From: Folioceros fuciformis
Taxonomy: Eukaryota; Anthocerotophyta; Anthocerotopsida; Anthocerotales
DNA: 64,000 nt
Direction of reading: 5' to 3'
Assembly: GCA_049999805.1 (NCBI GenBank)
Contig: JBNGIO010006279.1
Span: 92,533 to 156,532, forward strand
Part shown: positions 22,971-35,450 of the stretch, in pieces
How the letters are laid out: every line of letters begins with the position of its first letter
How positions within the stretch are numbered: the stretch's first letter is position 1
Translations under genes and position numbers: made by a program
The notes under the pieces: generated by a model
Database searches by the model: none
What the model was told of the DNA's origin: nothing
What the model saw: only the letters and a program-made list of their open reading frames with translations

Positions 22971-25536
22971 TTTAGGACTTGCCTGATCAAGAGTTGCTCA
23001 TCACTTGTTGGGGACTCCTGGTACCGAAAAGTGCGAGCGCAACTTCGGGCAAAGCCGCAGCCAGGGTGTCACCCACGAGTGCCCCAACATGTCGCCTACA
23101 CGGTGACTTGCATTGATACATACAGAGTTGGACACATACATGGAAGACACTCCATCTCTCTTGATCAGTTAGAGCTCCTGCAACATCACACGATTGCAGG
23201 ACAACGGATTCTACCTCGGGGTGTGCATTGTTGTACCATTTGGGTATGATTCAGGGAGTGGAAGGAGGTGATGAGGTTGGGCTGTTATGATCCCCTTTTC
23301 CTGTGGGCCACCTCACCTCCCAGGGCTAGTATTATCTTACCATTTAGATGATCGTGGAGGTGAGACACTTGTGCTACCCGGACCAGTCACGGGCGCAACA
23401 TGCTCTTCCTCATTGCTTTCCGTCTTGGGAGTCCTCTCTCCCTCCAGCCTTCCAGGCCCGGGTGGGCTGGTACCTTTGATACTCCGCGCAAGATCTGTGC
23501 TGTCCACTGCAACAGGGGTCATACCAAGCCTTGTACGGGCGCCCGAGTTTTCGTGATGAAAGTCACTTATCCCGACTGTCAGAGCCATAGCATGATTGAA
23601 GGGGGGCCACAAGCAGGTCATCGTCTATCTGAGGGAGCAGGCTGCCCATCACCTATAGGTCACCGATCTCCCACAGATGTTCAGATTTGCAGCCTCTTAT
23701 TAATGAAACACTGTATCTCGCCTCTTCCAGTGCTGAGAGCCTGAAGGCCGTCAGAGAGCGTTCAGAAACGCATCCCAATCCCTCTCTTGTGGTTTTCTTT
23801 CGCATTTCTGCTGCCGAGTGCGCCAACAGTTCCGTCCGGTCGGGAGACTGGTGGCAGGCTCCGTCAGGGAGCAGGTCCTTCTCCCCGTCCCGACCTCTTG
23901 TTGCCTTGCAAACTGGCAGACAGCGCACAATTCGCCTTGGAAACCGAGCTTCTTCAGCTAGGCGTTCAGTAGTGCAGTGCCCTAAACCCTGCGAAGGGGC
24001 CTGCAGCGGGGGCCACCTTCCAGCTCGCATGTCGTACCATTTCTTTTATGCGCTGGAAGGAAGTGTCGAAACAACTCGCCCAGGCCCTCGTACCTGGCCG
24101 GTGTCAGGATGGGCCACCGAGACTGGTACGGGCGGCTTCCAAGTTCCAACACCGGGCCCAGGCCCTGGGTCCCTGTCTCCTGCCCCCTGCCAGTGCCTCC
24201 TGCAACCCTGTGTGACTGCCAAGGCCGGACCAACTGCCAGACGGCGGGCCGACCCGGCCCGGCCCAGCCCGAGCCCCAATCCCGACTCCCGAGTCGGACC
24301 TGTTGCCGTCCACTGGCGTCCACCGTCCAGCTTCTGCGGCAGTGACCAGTCCGGTGCATCGTGTACAGCCATCACCCTCGTCCGTAAGGCCATAAGACTG
24401 TACATACATGGCAAGCCTGTGAGTGTCGGAGCCTCGGGAAAAGGCCCACGGACGCCGCGTGCGAGGACCGGAATATGCCAAGCGCTCAACGAGACCCTCC
24501 GAGAGCGGAATATGTGCGTAGCCTGAAACAAATTTTGCTGTGCACCATTCAACGACCGCGGCAGCCGTTGCCATTGTCCCTCCCTCTTCTTCTTTACAGA
24601 AGACCGCCCCCCGTAACGGCGTGATCCAGCCAGCTCTGTATAGCAAACAACAGGTCGCCAATCTAGAGGTCTCCCTAGGTCAAATCGAAAGCGGATGGTC
24701 GCAATAAATCCAGCAAAGGACCGTGGCTGTTTCCTTCGCAAGGTTCTTGAGTTGCTCCATAACATGTCAGACACCTTGCTTATGATGATCCTCCTCGGAA
24801 CACACACCAAAACGGAACCGATGTGTGTAGACTTGACAAATGAATGAGCAGTGAATGCGCCGAAGGAGAGCGTAATTGCCGAGAGGACTGGTGTGAAACT
24901 GGCGCCCGCTTCCCTTCCTGCCAGCAGAAAAGAAGCGCAAATGGTGTCAGGACTACTAAAGACTTTGACCAGGCACTTAGCCTCGGGCCTCCATTACCGA
25001 GCATTGAAGCTCTGGAGGATCCGTTCTTGTGTAAAGAGTTTGGAACCTGCAGTCGGTAACAATACTAGACGATCACCCCCATCCCCCCAGAGAGTCCCAG
25101 ACAGTGTGGAGAGGGGATTACTCCATCCCCATCCCTGGATCATCTTGAACAGCTGCATCCTACGTGTGCGTGTCGGTATTGTGGCCCAGATAGATTAAAA
25201 TCATCTTCTTGTGTCCTGCGCTTTCTGTCACACGCAACGTCCTTTTGCACGGATCCTGTCTGCTTTCAATCGAATCGTGCTAATCGGGGTCATCAAGCAC
25301 CTCTGCTGCTGCTGCAGCAGCAAGCATTGCACTGTGCACACGCCACAACCATACGCTTCCCAAACACCGCACAATCACGCAAGGAGAGAGGGGAGATCAC
25401 GCAGGGAGAGAGGGGAGATGCTTAGCTTACCACTGCGAGTACAGCGTGAGAGCCAGCGGTAGAGCGGGATCAGAGATATGCAAAGCGCGCGCTCTGTCAG
25501 TAATGCATTCCAAGAGGCAGAATTGCAGAAGAGTCC

Positions 25537-25560
25537 AGCTGCTGCTGCTGCTGCTGCTGC
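25537..25560. repeat. (GCT)8 microsatellite
   Basis: Eight uninterrupted GCT units in an intergenic stretch. A related CAG/CAA-rich stretch occurs at 26470-26525. Confidence 0.85.
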
Positions 25561-26465
25561 CTTGTGCCTGCCATGGCAACAGATTGCAGGAAACGCATCA
25601 TCAGAGCTCCCTGCATTTCCAGGTCCGACGCCGGTGATACGGATGATCCTTCCGTCTACGTCCTTCCCTCCCTCGGGAGCTGGAGAGCGGAAATTTAAAG
25701 TCTGCAATGGCCCCTGCTCCTGCCTCTGCCCCTGTGTGCAGCGCAGGGAGGTGGCGTCCGACTCCGTGCCAACTCCTGACGTTGTCTGCTCGCGTCGCGT
25801 CGCCTCTGCCGGTGCCTCAGCCACTGTCATGGCCAGTGCCAGTGCATGAGTGCCGCCAGTTCCCTCCACATACAAGCGCCATTATCGTCCATCGTCGTCG
25901 GCCAGGCCGCAAGACCGCTGGACCGCTTGGCGCTGGACCCGAGCAGCGCTCTTCAACGTTCAAACAATGGCAGCCTCGGGCCGAGGCTGCAGGCGCGGGA
26001 CCGGGGCTCGAGGTCATGAGTGCAAACGCTCGAGAACATGAGTCAGGTGAGGTCGCCGGGGCGGGCCGGGGCTGGCAGGCTCGGCGCACAGGAGGGTGGT
26101 GGGTACATACGCACCGCATGCGCTCATGGGGCCATGCTCCATATGCTCTCGTGACGCTAACCCATGACGGACGACGGCGTCATCGATGGATGGGTCACGC
26201 AAGAGGGCCGACCCGGGGCCTGGGCCCGGGTCTCCTTCAGAAACATCGTGACTATTCACAATGCATTCCACCTCGGTTTTGTGGCACGCGATGCCAAGGG
26301 AGCTTGTACATCTTCTATTCACCACTAAGGACACAAGGACGCAAGCCTAGCAGTGGACCAGCTCTTGTCTTCACTTGTCATCTCCCACACGCTCAGATAT
26401 GGGATCTCTCTTACTTGCCGTCTCCACGATCTCAATTCAACGTTGGATGAATGAGTGGGATACAC

Positions 26466-26526
26466 CAGACAGCAACAGGAAGCAGCAACAGCAGCAGCAA
26501 CTGGAGCAGCAGCAGCTGCAGCAGCC
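26466..26526. repeat. CAG/CAA-rich low-complexity tract
   Basis: Interrupted AGCAACAG/CAGCAG run of about 60 bp. It would code poly-Gln or poly-Ser depending on frame, but no gene model includes it. Confidence 0.75.
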
Positions 26527-27699
26527 ATTCCTTCCATCACCAACCAACACCCACCTCATTCATAGCCCAGCCAGAACCAGCCTTGCAGACGGCGGCTAGT
26601 GCGAATCACTCACCTAAACCTCCCATGTCACCCTCCATACCAACAGCAATCCTCCAAGAGGATGAGACCAGGGTTGACAGCTTGACGTCGAGGGACTGGA
26701 GAATTATGTGTTACGAGGCGGAAAGTAGGTGGGCTGGAACAGCAGGATGCAAGAGCAAGAGAAAAAGCCAACAGGAGCAGAGAGTGCGGCGCGTGTGAAG
26801 TGGGCCAGTAAAGGCAGGATGCCAGCCGCCCTCCAGTAAGACGCCTCTGACGCCATTGTCTGAGGCCAGGGACATTTTTCCCCCACTTTTCCTTAGTTTA
26901 GTTGTCGGCCACAAAATCCGCTCCATGTCCGGTGTCTCTTCTCCTCATCCCCCTTGCCTTTGCAATCTCGCTTTAGGGAGGAGAACAAGTCCTTCATTCC
27001 AGGGACTCAATGTGAACATGGGATTCTGCAACTTGGACTTGGATGGTCAAGAAAGTCCTCAGGTCGACAACGTGCTGTGATGAGTCTGCATTCCTTCTTA
27101 GCGGCCAAAACCTATTACCGAAAATTCACATAATTTATTGGCTTCTTGGACTGGACTTTGCCTCGGAACGGGCTACCTGCTTCGGAAGGCGTGAGGTTTG
27201 GATAGATTATTGACGTGGTGCCTGCGGGCACTTCGCTACGTGATTGTGGATCTGGGAACTTGTGAGATTTGAGTAAATCGTTAAGCTGATGAAAAGACTT
27301 CCAGATACCTACCTATCTAGGGCGCTGTGCGATTTTCAAATAATTTATGTAGTTATTCACAAACCCTAAACTTAACATCAATGTAATCTATTATACTTTT
27401 TGAGAATGATGTTCTAAGGGGTTAGTACTTTTTTATGCCCTGGGGGCTATGCTTGGGTTGTTCCTCCAATCTTCGGAGTAGATGAGATTTTCTATCTCTT
27501 TTTAAATAATAAAAAATAATCTTCACTCTAATCTCTTCTCTTTCAAACCAACCAAGCCCAGTGTGCTTTTTTTGTGAGAGGATTAGGAGGTTCTTAAAAT
27601 TTGGGGGAAAGAGGATTCAAAGGTTTCTTACATTGCTTTTCAACTTCAAGATCATGAATTCAAGGTCATCTTTGTATTTGTTACTTCTATGTCTCTCAT

Positions 27700-27990
27700 T
27701 CTCCCTACCTAATCTTATTGGGTTCCCCACGATCCTAACTTTCATTCATTGCACCTTCCTTCAAGGGTTTAGGGTTCATTTAGGAATTAGGAATTAGGGT
27801 TAGGTACCCCTTCATTGCACCTTCCTTCAAGGGTTTAGGGTTCATTTAGGAATTAGGAACTAGGGTTTAGGGTACCTAACCTTATTGGGTTCCCCATGAT
27901 CCTAACTTTCATTGCACCTTCCTTAAAGGGTTTAGGGTTTAGGGTTCATTGCCCTTTCCTTCAAGGGTTTAGGGTTCATGATATTGAATG
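27700..27990. repeat. Interstitial telomere-like (TTTAGGG) repeat cluster
   Basis: Several GGGTTTAGGGTTCAT blocks sit inside longer duplicated units. The segment from TTCATTGCACCTTCCTTCAA to TAGGAATTAGG is present at about 27750-27800 and again at about 27809-27865. A larger unit starting TTATTGGGTTCCCCA at about 27715 recurs at about 27882. A third, shorter copy has two TTTAGGG in tandem near 27930. The surrounding DNA (27.3-28.3 kb) is much more AT-rich than the rest of the window. Confidence 0.85.
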
Positions 27991-30061
27991 TTTTTTTGTC
28001 TCCCTAAGATTTTCAAAAGTCATGGAGGAACATATAAGAAGTGAAGTTCCAAGTATCCATGGACTGATACTCAAAATGATGGAAGACACAAGTTAGTTAG
28101 AGTGTTGCCAGACTACTATTCTTCTTCTTCTTACTTCATTTATTGTTTCTATTGTATCTATATTGAAGGAAAATAATTATTACTATACTGTTGGATAGAC
28201 ATAATATAAAAACTATTGTTATGCATTTTTCACAGCCAACGGAAAAATAATCAAGTTTATAAACTAGTGTGAAGTACAATGGTGGCCAGGTACAGCAGCA
28301 GAAAGCTGAAGCCTCGGAAGGGGCTTTTATGGCATAGGATTGTCCCCATCGTGGGCCGGTGGTTGCATATGAGTTTTTTTTTCACATGATGGAATCGACT
28401 GGCACGATGGGTTCTTTCTTACATATAAGGAAGAAGGTGAAGGCTACCATTTTTTTACAAGGCGGATTCGGGCCGACTGACTAAGCTTGCTGCGGCTGAA
28501 CCCTATGCCAGAAAGGACACGGGAACGCAACAGACTCGGGGGCTTCCGGCCCAGCCTGAGTATCTTGGGCCGAGGGCCGCCACATGGAGCCCCCATTGTT
28601 GTGCCGGTAACTCGGGTTCCAACTGCACGAGTGAGTGATGTAACCCCGGGTGGGCAGACGCTCTGGGCTTGCCTCTCTGCCCCGGCCTCGCTCCCCCCGT
28701 TGTTCCTCCACCCTCCCCTTCTCCTCCTCCTCCTCCGTGCCGCCATTATTCCTCCGTGGGCGCCAGCATCGCACGCGATTCCGACTCCGTTAGACAGTAA
28801 TTTCTGCTGCAATTCATCGCCCCGTCCCCCCTGCTGGATCCCGTCGCCCTCCCTCCGCCTCCCCGCAGGTGAGCTTCTCTTCGTCTCCCCACCGGCTGCT
28901 GTTGCCTGCGCAGAATTGCGCGCGTTTTGATTGTGTTCGTGAGCTACCCTTGCAAGTCAAGTCCCTGTACGAGGGGCTAGTGTGGAGTGCTGTGGGGCTG
29001 GACTCTGGGGCTGTTGCTTCAGATTGTCCGCTCAGGGATGGACGGCCTGCACTGGAGGCACAGCCTCAAAATTGACGCTGTTGCGTGGAAGGAGGAGGCC
29101 TGTCCTGCAGCGCCTGCGCTGTTGCGCGTGTCTTTGTGAATTTCTGAGATCTATCGGATCTTCGGCCGGGTCTTTGCAGTGGCACCTTGTTTGCCTGATC
29201 TGTGCTTCTCTTGCTGGTGTTTGGGAGTGTCATTCTGGCGGTTGTGGGGGTGAGAGGTGAGGGAACCCCGTGCGCTGCTTAGTGCTCGCCGTGGAGCGCA
29301 TTTTGTTTGTTGCCGCTGCAGCATTGCCTGCAGGTGTTGACTAGAATGAGCTGGGTAGCCGGTCGCGTTCGCGAGCCAAGTCGACGCAGTTCTGCTTTTG
29401 GTTTTGTGCTGTGCTGTTCTATGCTGCGGGGTTTGTTCCGCTTCTCATGCTATGTGGCGCGATCCTCACAGGAACGCATACACTAGTACTGGAGTCTGCC
29501 CCGGTTTGCAGGAGAGCCAATTGTAATTGAGGTTTGAGAATTTTGGATCCGGGGACCCGCAACGATCTCCGCCTTTACTGAGCACGTGGCTGGAGCGGAA
29601 TACGAGCCTTGTGTGGACCAGTGCCTGCTTCGCGTGCGCAGATGCTGATATCGCACAGCTCTTAGCTTGTAAATGGCCGAACGCGGTCCATTTGCTTTCC
29701 TGGCGTACACAAAGCTAAAGCCCTTCGTCCCTCGGTGCGGAGACCATCTAATTGGGAAAGAAGAGCAGCAGGTTGCTTGCTGGCACCGTACTTGAGGGTG
29801 TGTGGAACTCTCGAAGGCGCAGTTCATCGTTTGCAACATGGACTCTTCAGCGAGGGCATTTCGTTCGCCGTCGGGAAAGAATATTCAGCTCTGCTCAAGT
29901 CAAAGGTGCCAAGGCAGCATGATCGGATAGCTGGAACATTAGGCAGTGACTGCTCTGGATGACTCTACCGGAATCGCGCTCTGCCACTGCTCCTCGTTGT
30001 TCTGGATGAGGTCACTACTTCGACTCCTAGCCCGATCTCAAGGCACGACAGTCTCTCAGTC
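27991..30061. other. AT-rich DNA, then kinase leader
   Basis: 27.99-28.45 kb is AT-rich with no gene seen. From about 28.45 kb composition returns to GC-rich. A CT-rich block at 28690-28760 and open-frame fragments without motifs suggest the long 5' leader and promoter of the kinase gene that starts at 30062. Confidence 0.5.
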
Positions 30062-33000
30062 ATGAATGCTGCGGGTACCAAGAACAAGACCGTTCCACTG
30101 GACGGCAGGATAGGCCGAACCAATGGTCCGAGGCTCCAAAATGGAAATCAGCCAAAACGGCACAACAGATCGGCGTCGACAGACGTTACGGAGATGGTGG
30201 TGGTAGCCATCGATGCTACCAAAGAAATCACCAAGCATGCCCTGGAATGGGCCCTATCGAACGTCGTGCAGCCTGGAGACTACATCACTCTGCTTGCTGT
30301 TCTTCCAGCGACTGCTCCAGGTATGACCTCAATTTGGCTCAGCCAGCAGCATGTCCGTTTGCATGCTTCGTGGCTGTTAGCCATTAGTAGTCAGTCCTTA
30401 CGAGAAATGATGGCCCTGTTTTGGAAACGTTCGTACATCCGAGGAACGAAGAATTCTCTGATTGTTGAGTGTGGTCCTAGTGTTCCGTTCAGGTAGTCTA
30501 TCCTGAACATTGATTTTGTGTCAATGCAGGAATTGCTGCCTCGTGCAGAAGGTTGTTTGGGGCCGTGTGTGGGTTAGCTGGTAATTGCCTGGCTCACTCC
30601 CGTCAGGTTTTCAGCTTTTGCTCTGCTGTTCTTTGGGCTGTTCTCTGCCGATTGTCATACGTTTTCGTCGGAGCTCGGTTTCCCGTTACCTACGTACTTG
30701 ATTCAAGCAGACGCTTGGCTTGCAAACGCCTGGTCCAAAAATTCCGGCATGGCAGTCAATGTCTGTATGCTTGTGTGTGGATCCGTGAATTGGGCTTACT
30801 CATCCCTGGAGTTCATGTCTTCCTGCTACCCTATCCAGCTTGAGCTGAACTCCCTAGGAAATTCCAGTTCCTTATGCGTTGATGTGCGGCTTGTTTTTTG
30901 CGCTAAGCACCAACTCCTCGGTGCAGCTTCAGGCTTTTGTGCTGCTTAGCTGTACCTAGGTGTTACTATAGTTTGCAATGGTCTGCAGTCTAACGTTCTG
31001 AATGTGTGTAAACAGGGCGAAAGTTGTGGACCTTTCCGAAGCTAGGGGGGGACTGTGCAACTGGACCAAGAAGACAAGGGGCGCAACTGGAAGATGATAT
31101 CCATGACTCATGCACTTTCATGATGCAGCAGTTGCACAAGCTTTGTGACAGCAAAAAGGTGAGTCTTCTCACAAGCGCGTGCGGGTGACACCGTGGATTA
31201 TCGAGCTGCTGCCCTTGGTTCTGCTCTTACGATTTGCAAAGAGGATTAACCGCGTCTTATATTTTCTGTATGCGGTCAGGTTCACGTGAGAGTAAAAGTT
31301 TTACCAGGAGCAGCTAGGGGGGCCACTGCTGTAGAATCCAAAAAGCTGAATGCGACCTGGGTTGTTTTGGACAGGCAGGGTTTCTTTTCTGCTAACCTGA
31401 TGATATTCGAAGCTCAATGAGATCTGAACAATATTGAATCCAAAATTTTCTCTGTTTATCTCTCTTACCAAGGCGTTCGAGTAGGGCTGTTTTCACACAA
31501 CTCTGCTGTTGCAATGCAGGCATCTGAAGAAAGAGGGTAAGTCCTGTACAGACCAACTACAGTGCAACTTGGTTGTTGTGAAGCGACTGAATCCCAAAAT
31601 TCTTCGGTTGAACCTAAAGCCAACTCCACCTGTTTTTGGAGGAACACCGTTGGATGACGCATCTATAGACTCGTCCTCAGTTCTTTTGGAGGGCCTGAGC
31701 TATGTCGGCGTCCCCAAAGGATTTGAGTATCCACTTGGACGGACAGGCATGCCTTACCCACCTAGGATAGGATTTCCCGCTTCTGAGAGGGACACCCCTA
31801 TCACCAGTCCAGAGCTAGGGACACCGTTCACTGCCACAGAATTAGGAACCTCTTCAAATTCGAGCTCTGAGCCAAGTACTTCTCCTTATCCTGATCCTGC
31901 TTATGTCAATCCAGAGCGTGAAACATCAGGTGGAAGACTAGCAACCCTTCTCTCCGGGGCCACAACTCCTGACACCTCAGAGCGACCTAGAGCCTATCCT
32001 GTATCCGAGTCGGATAATGATGTCTCCTGCAGCCAAGGAACAGACAGGGAAAAACCTGGAAACTCTTTGTCGGAACCAAAAACCCATCAACCCTGGGGTG
32101 ATGGGAAGTCAAGGCCGAAAGCCATGGGCACCAGCAAAGGTGAGTTTTTGCTTTCTAGGCAATTCCTTGTGCTCAGGCAGCCCTTTTTCGTTCTGATTTG
32201 TGGCTGGGACTGATAATTTTTGTACATCCTCCAAACAGATTCCAGAGAGAGCCCTTCGCTGGACGAGAAGGTGCTAACGGATGTCGGCAGAAAGCCTTCC
32301 CCTACCGTAACTAGTAAGAGGATATCGTCAGACGGCCGGTACTCTTCTAGCTTCAGGGAGGGTGTGTCATCCCAGACATTGCGGTCCATCATGACCCCAG
32401 GAGGTGACAGTCCAAACTTCAAGAAGCCCGTGGCAAATGACAGGCAAATGCTATCTGACCTGTTCAATTCCCTGAAGGGAGCAGCAGACGAGAGGGAAAG
32501 GGCAGCAGGGCAAAATGCACACCCAACTACTAGGAAGGACAGTACAAAGCCTAGATCCCAACAACTGGCTTTGGGGGATATTGTGAAGCCGAAACAAGGA
32601 GACCTGGAGCGAACTTCAAGTGTGAGGAAAGCAATGTCACTCTCCAGACATGCGCCACCTGGACCACCACCATTGTGTTCGATTTGCCAACACAAGGCCC
32701 CTGTGTTTGGCAAGCCTCCAAAAAGATACTCATATGCAGAACTGGAGCTGGCTACAGGTGGGTTCTCTCATGCCAACTTTTTGGCCGAAGGTGGCTTCGG
32801 GTCTGTGCACAGGGGTGTTCTCCCCGATGGCCAAGCTGTTGCTGTGAAGCAGCACAAACTCGCCAGCTCTCAGGGTGACATGGAGTTTTGCTCAGAGGTA
32901 GAGGTTTTGAGCTGTGCCCAGCACCGAAATGTGGTGATGCTCATCGGGTACTGTGTGGAGGACCGGAGGAGACTTCTAGTTTATGAATTCGTTTGCAATG

Positions 33001-34382
33001 GGTCACTAGATTCGCACCTTTATGGTAAGTTATGAAATCCGAAAGTGCTGTAACCCGAGAGCATTTTGGAGAGAGGGGGCCAGGAGGTAAGGGACTTGCC
33101 TTCATTTTGCAGGGAAAAATGGAGCCACCTTGGAATGGGCATCACGGCAGAAGATAGCTGTGGGTGCTGCGAGGGGCCTAAGATATCTACATGAGGAGTG
33201 CCGTGTTGGCTGCATTGTCCATCGAGATATGAGACCTAACAATATCCTGTTGACACATGACTTCGAACCCATGGTATGGCGCCTACGTCTTCCGGTTGCT
33301 CATGTTTCTTGAAGGTGCGTAAGTGGTGTCTCACAGGCTTTCGCAACAGGTTGGAGACTTCGGCCTTGCAAGGTGGCAACCCAACGGGGATTGTGGCGTC
33401 GAGACTAGAGTTATAGGAACTTTCGGGTACGCACTTTACCTTGGGCCGGGTAGCGTGGATGATTCTCTTGTCTGGGCTTTTAGCTCCAGATAATCAATGT
33501 TCCCGAAGAAGCCTTGTGCGTGCTCAAAGAGCTGATGAGTTCGTGGGTTTTCAGATATCTAGCACCAGAGTATGCCCAGAGCGGACAGATCACAGAAAAG
33601 GCAGATGTTTACTCTTTCGGGGTTGTTCTTCTGGAGCTTGTCAGTGGTCGCAAAGCCGTTGATATCAACAGACCCAAGGGCCAACAGTGCCTTACAGAAT
33701 GGGTTAGTTCCAGCATTTGCCATTGCAGCCAGACTTGGTAACTTACTAACTGTGGCAAAGGCTGATGACTGTCAGATTGCTGTGAAATGCAGGCCCGACC
33801 CCTGCTAGAAGAGAAGGCGAGCCATGACCTTGTCGATCCTCGCTTGGAGAGCAGGTTTACCGACCACGAGGTGTACTGCATGCTGCACGCCGCGTCGTTG
33901 TGCATCCGACGAGACCCTCACACGCGTCCCCGAATGTCTCAGGTAGTCCTCAAGTCTGCCGGCGTGCTCTGTCACAAGCTCCACATGCCCTTGTATTCGT
34001 TGTCCTCACGGACTCGTTGTGTCCTACCCAGGTACTCCGCATTCTTGAAGGCGACATGATGCTAGACACGAACGGATCCCCCACGCTGGCCAGAGCCTAC
34101 GATCCCTTCGCCAGCAGCGGACGGTTCTACAACGACGCCAAGCATGCCACGGACATGTACTTGGCCTACAGCGGCAAGCTCTCCAACCACTCTAACGACT
34201 CCTCCATAAGTTTGAGTGGCCCCATGAGTCCACCCCATTCCGTGGGTTTCAGCGGCAAGCTCAACACCATGGATCCTCTCACCACCCCCAATGGGAAGCT
34301 CTCATACGAGGCTCTTAAGGCCGCTTACAGAGACAAGGGGAGCATGAGTGCCCGCTTGTCCATCGAGGCAATGCGACAATAA
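30062..34382 (+). CDS. USP-like / receptor-like cytoplasmic kinase (SELMODRAFT_444075-like)
   Basis: 929 aa in ten exons: 30062-30320, 31016-31158, 31280-31374, 31520-32139, 32239-33024, 33113-33273, 33350-33426, 33555-33702, 33793-33942 and 34032-34382. All phases agree. The N-terminal adenine-nucleotide/USP-like domain has [48 protein letters not shown] and [21 protein letters not shown] Ser/Pro-rich linker follows. The kinase domain starts near residue 535 at [16 protein letters not shown], with the Gly loop GGFGSVHRG and VAVKQ lysine. The catalytic loop is [11 protein letters not shown], so the usual lysine after HRDx is Arg; VGDFGLARW and [20 protein letters not shown] follow. The closest named relatives are annotated 'inactive protein kinase' in plants. 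Asp, VAVK Lys and DFG are intact, so inactivity is uncertain. Intron 3 uses a GC donor. Confidence 0.92.
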
Positions 34383-35450
34383 CAACCTCGCCATCGCGAA
34401 CACTTCTCCCCGCCATCCCCCCGTGTTGTATCATGATTGCCTGCTTTCTTTCGTACTTTACACATCGTGCCGATGAGTTTTGGGTTAACCGTAGTTAGCC
34501 GCTGGGTTAGATACTCTCAAGAACGAAAGGCTTTATCGATCCAGTCTGTTGCAAGCAAGCAAAAGCATTTTGCTCTCCTTCCGTGAGCAAGCATCGGCAT
34601 GCCGGGCAGTTGGTGGAGCTTGTTATTAGCTCGCCTGATCCTCCCGCCGTGTTCCTTGCAGTTCTCCTTGTTGTCAGCGGAACGGGAATTCGTGCTTCCT
34701 GGCCTGCAGCATCCGGACCCAGCGCCGAGGGCTGCCGCACTTACTTGATATCCAATTTCCTCGAAAGTGCCTAATGCTTTGAGTTCCAGGCACAGCGTGG
34801 ATGGAGTGACTGACGCCGTGGAGTGGCATCTCATAGGATTGCTGTCAACCAGTTGGCGTTCGGGACGGACGGGTGGAAGAAGAATGTGGGCATATGCTCG
34901 GCAAAGCGCAATCTCGTCTCGTCGCTCGCTGCTGAGAGACTGTTGATGTCTTCAATGCGGTGCTGCAGTTGTGCGTGCTGTGTGTGAATTGGTGGCCTGC
35001 AAAATACAAATCTGTGCAAAATTCATGTGCTTTCCCATCGCCATCGTCATAGGCAGCCACAGCGGAATCTCCTTCGAGCTCGGGAGCGTACGGATCGTTT
35101 GTGCAGGAGTGGCATCATGGTAGAGCTCAGGATCCAAGGCCTTGGCATGGCAAGAAGGGGAAACAGCCAGCAGTCTCAGGCCCCGGCATGGCACCGGGGC
35201 ATCCGGATGGGGATGGGGATGAGGCTGGGTTTGGGTTGCGCACTCCATGGAGTGCTGCTTCCAGCCATTTCCTGAGCTGCTTCGCGGAAGGCGGTGACAA
35301 GGGGACCAATCGGGAACATGACGATGGGAAGTTTGCGCCAGATGCTGAGATTTGTCTCCCCGGAGGAGTGTCAGTGTAGGTTTTCACTTCCGTCTGGCCT
35401 GACTGGTCAGAAAACAAGAATCACGATGGCCGCCAGTGCAGCTGGTAAAG
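34383..35450. other. Intergenic between kinase and LRRC9
   Basis: No gene seen on either strand. An ATG in a strong context (ACGATGGCC) at 35426 opens a short frame out of phase with LRRC9 and could be a leader uORF or part of an unrecognised first exon. Confidence 0.5.

Larger units (their letters stand above)
22316..27700. other. Gene-poor region with simple repeats
   Basis: Over 5 kb without a supported gene. It contains GC-rich, proline/arginine-coding open frames on both strands (23.7-24.8 and 25.4-26.5 kb) that look compositional. Short repeats listed separately lie here. A minus-strand open frame at 22403-22588 reads plausibly protein-like (FVDAMAAFIDHYVISPDIWA) but has no recognised family or exon partners. 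Confidence 0.5.

Noticed and set aside
23687-24810. Long overlapping open frames on both strands (279 and 254 codons)
   Set aside because: GC-rich Gly/Pro/Arg composition in all frames, no conserved motif or splice partners.
25375-26450. Open frames around the (GCT)8 repeat
   Set aside because: Poly-Ala, poly-Leu and similar runs from microsatellite DNA; no domain.
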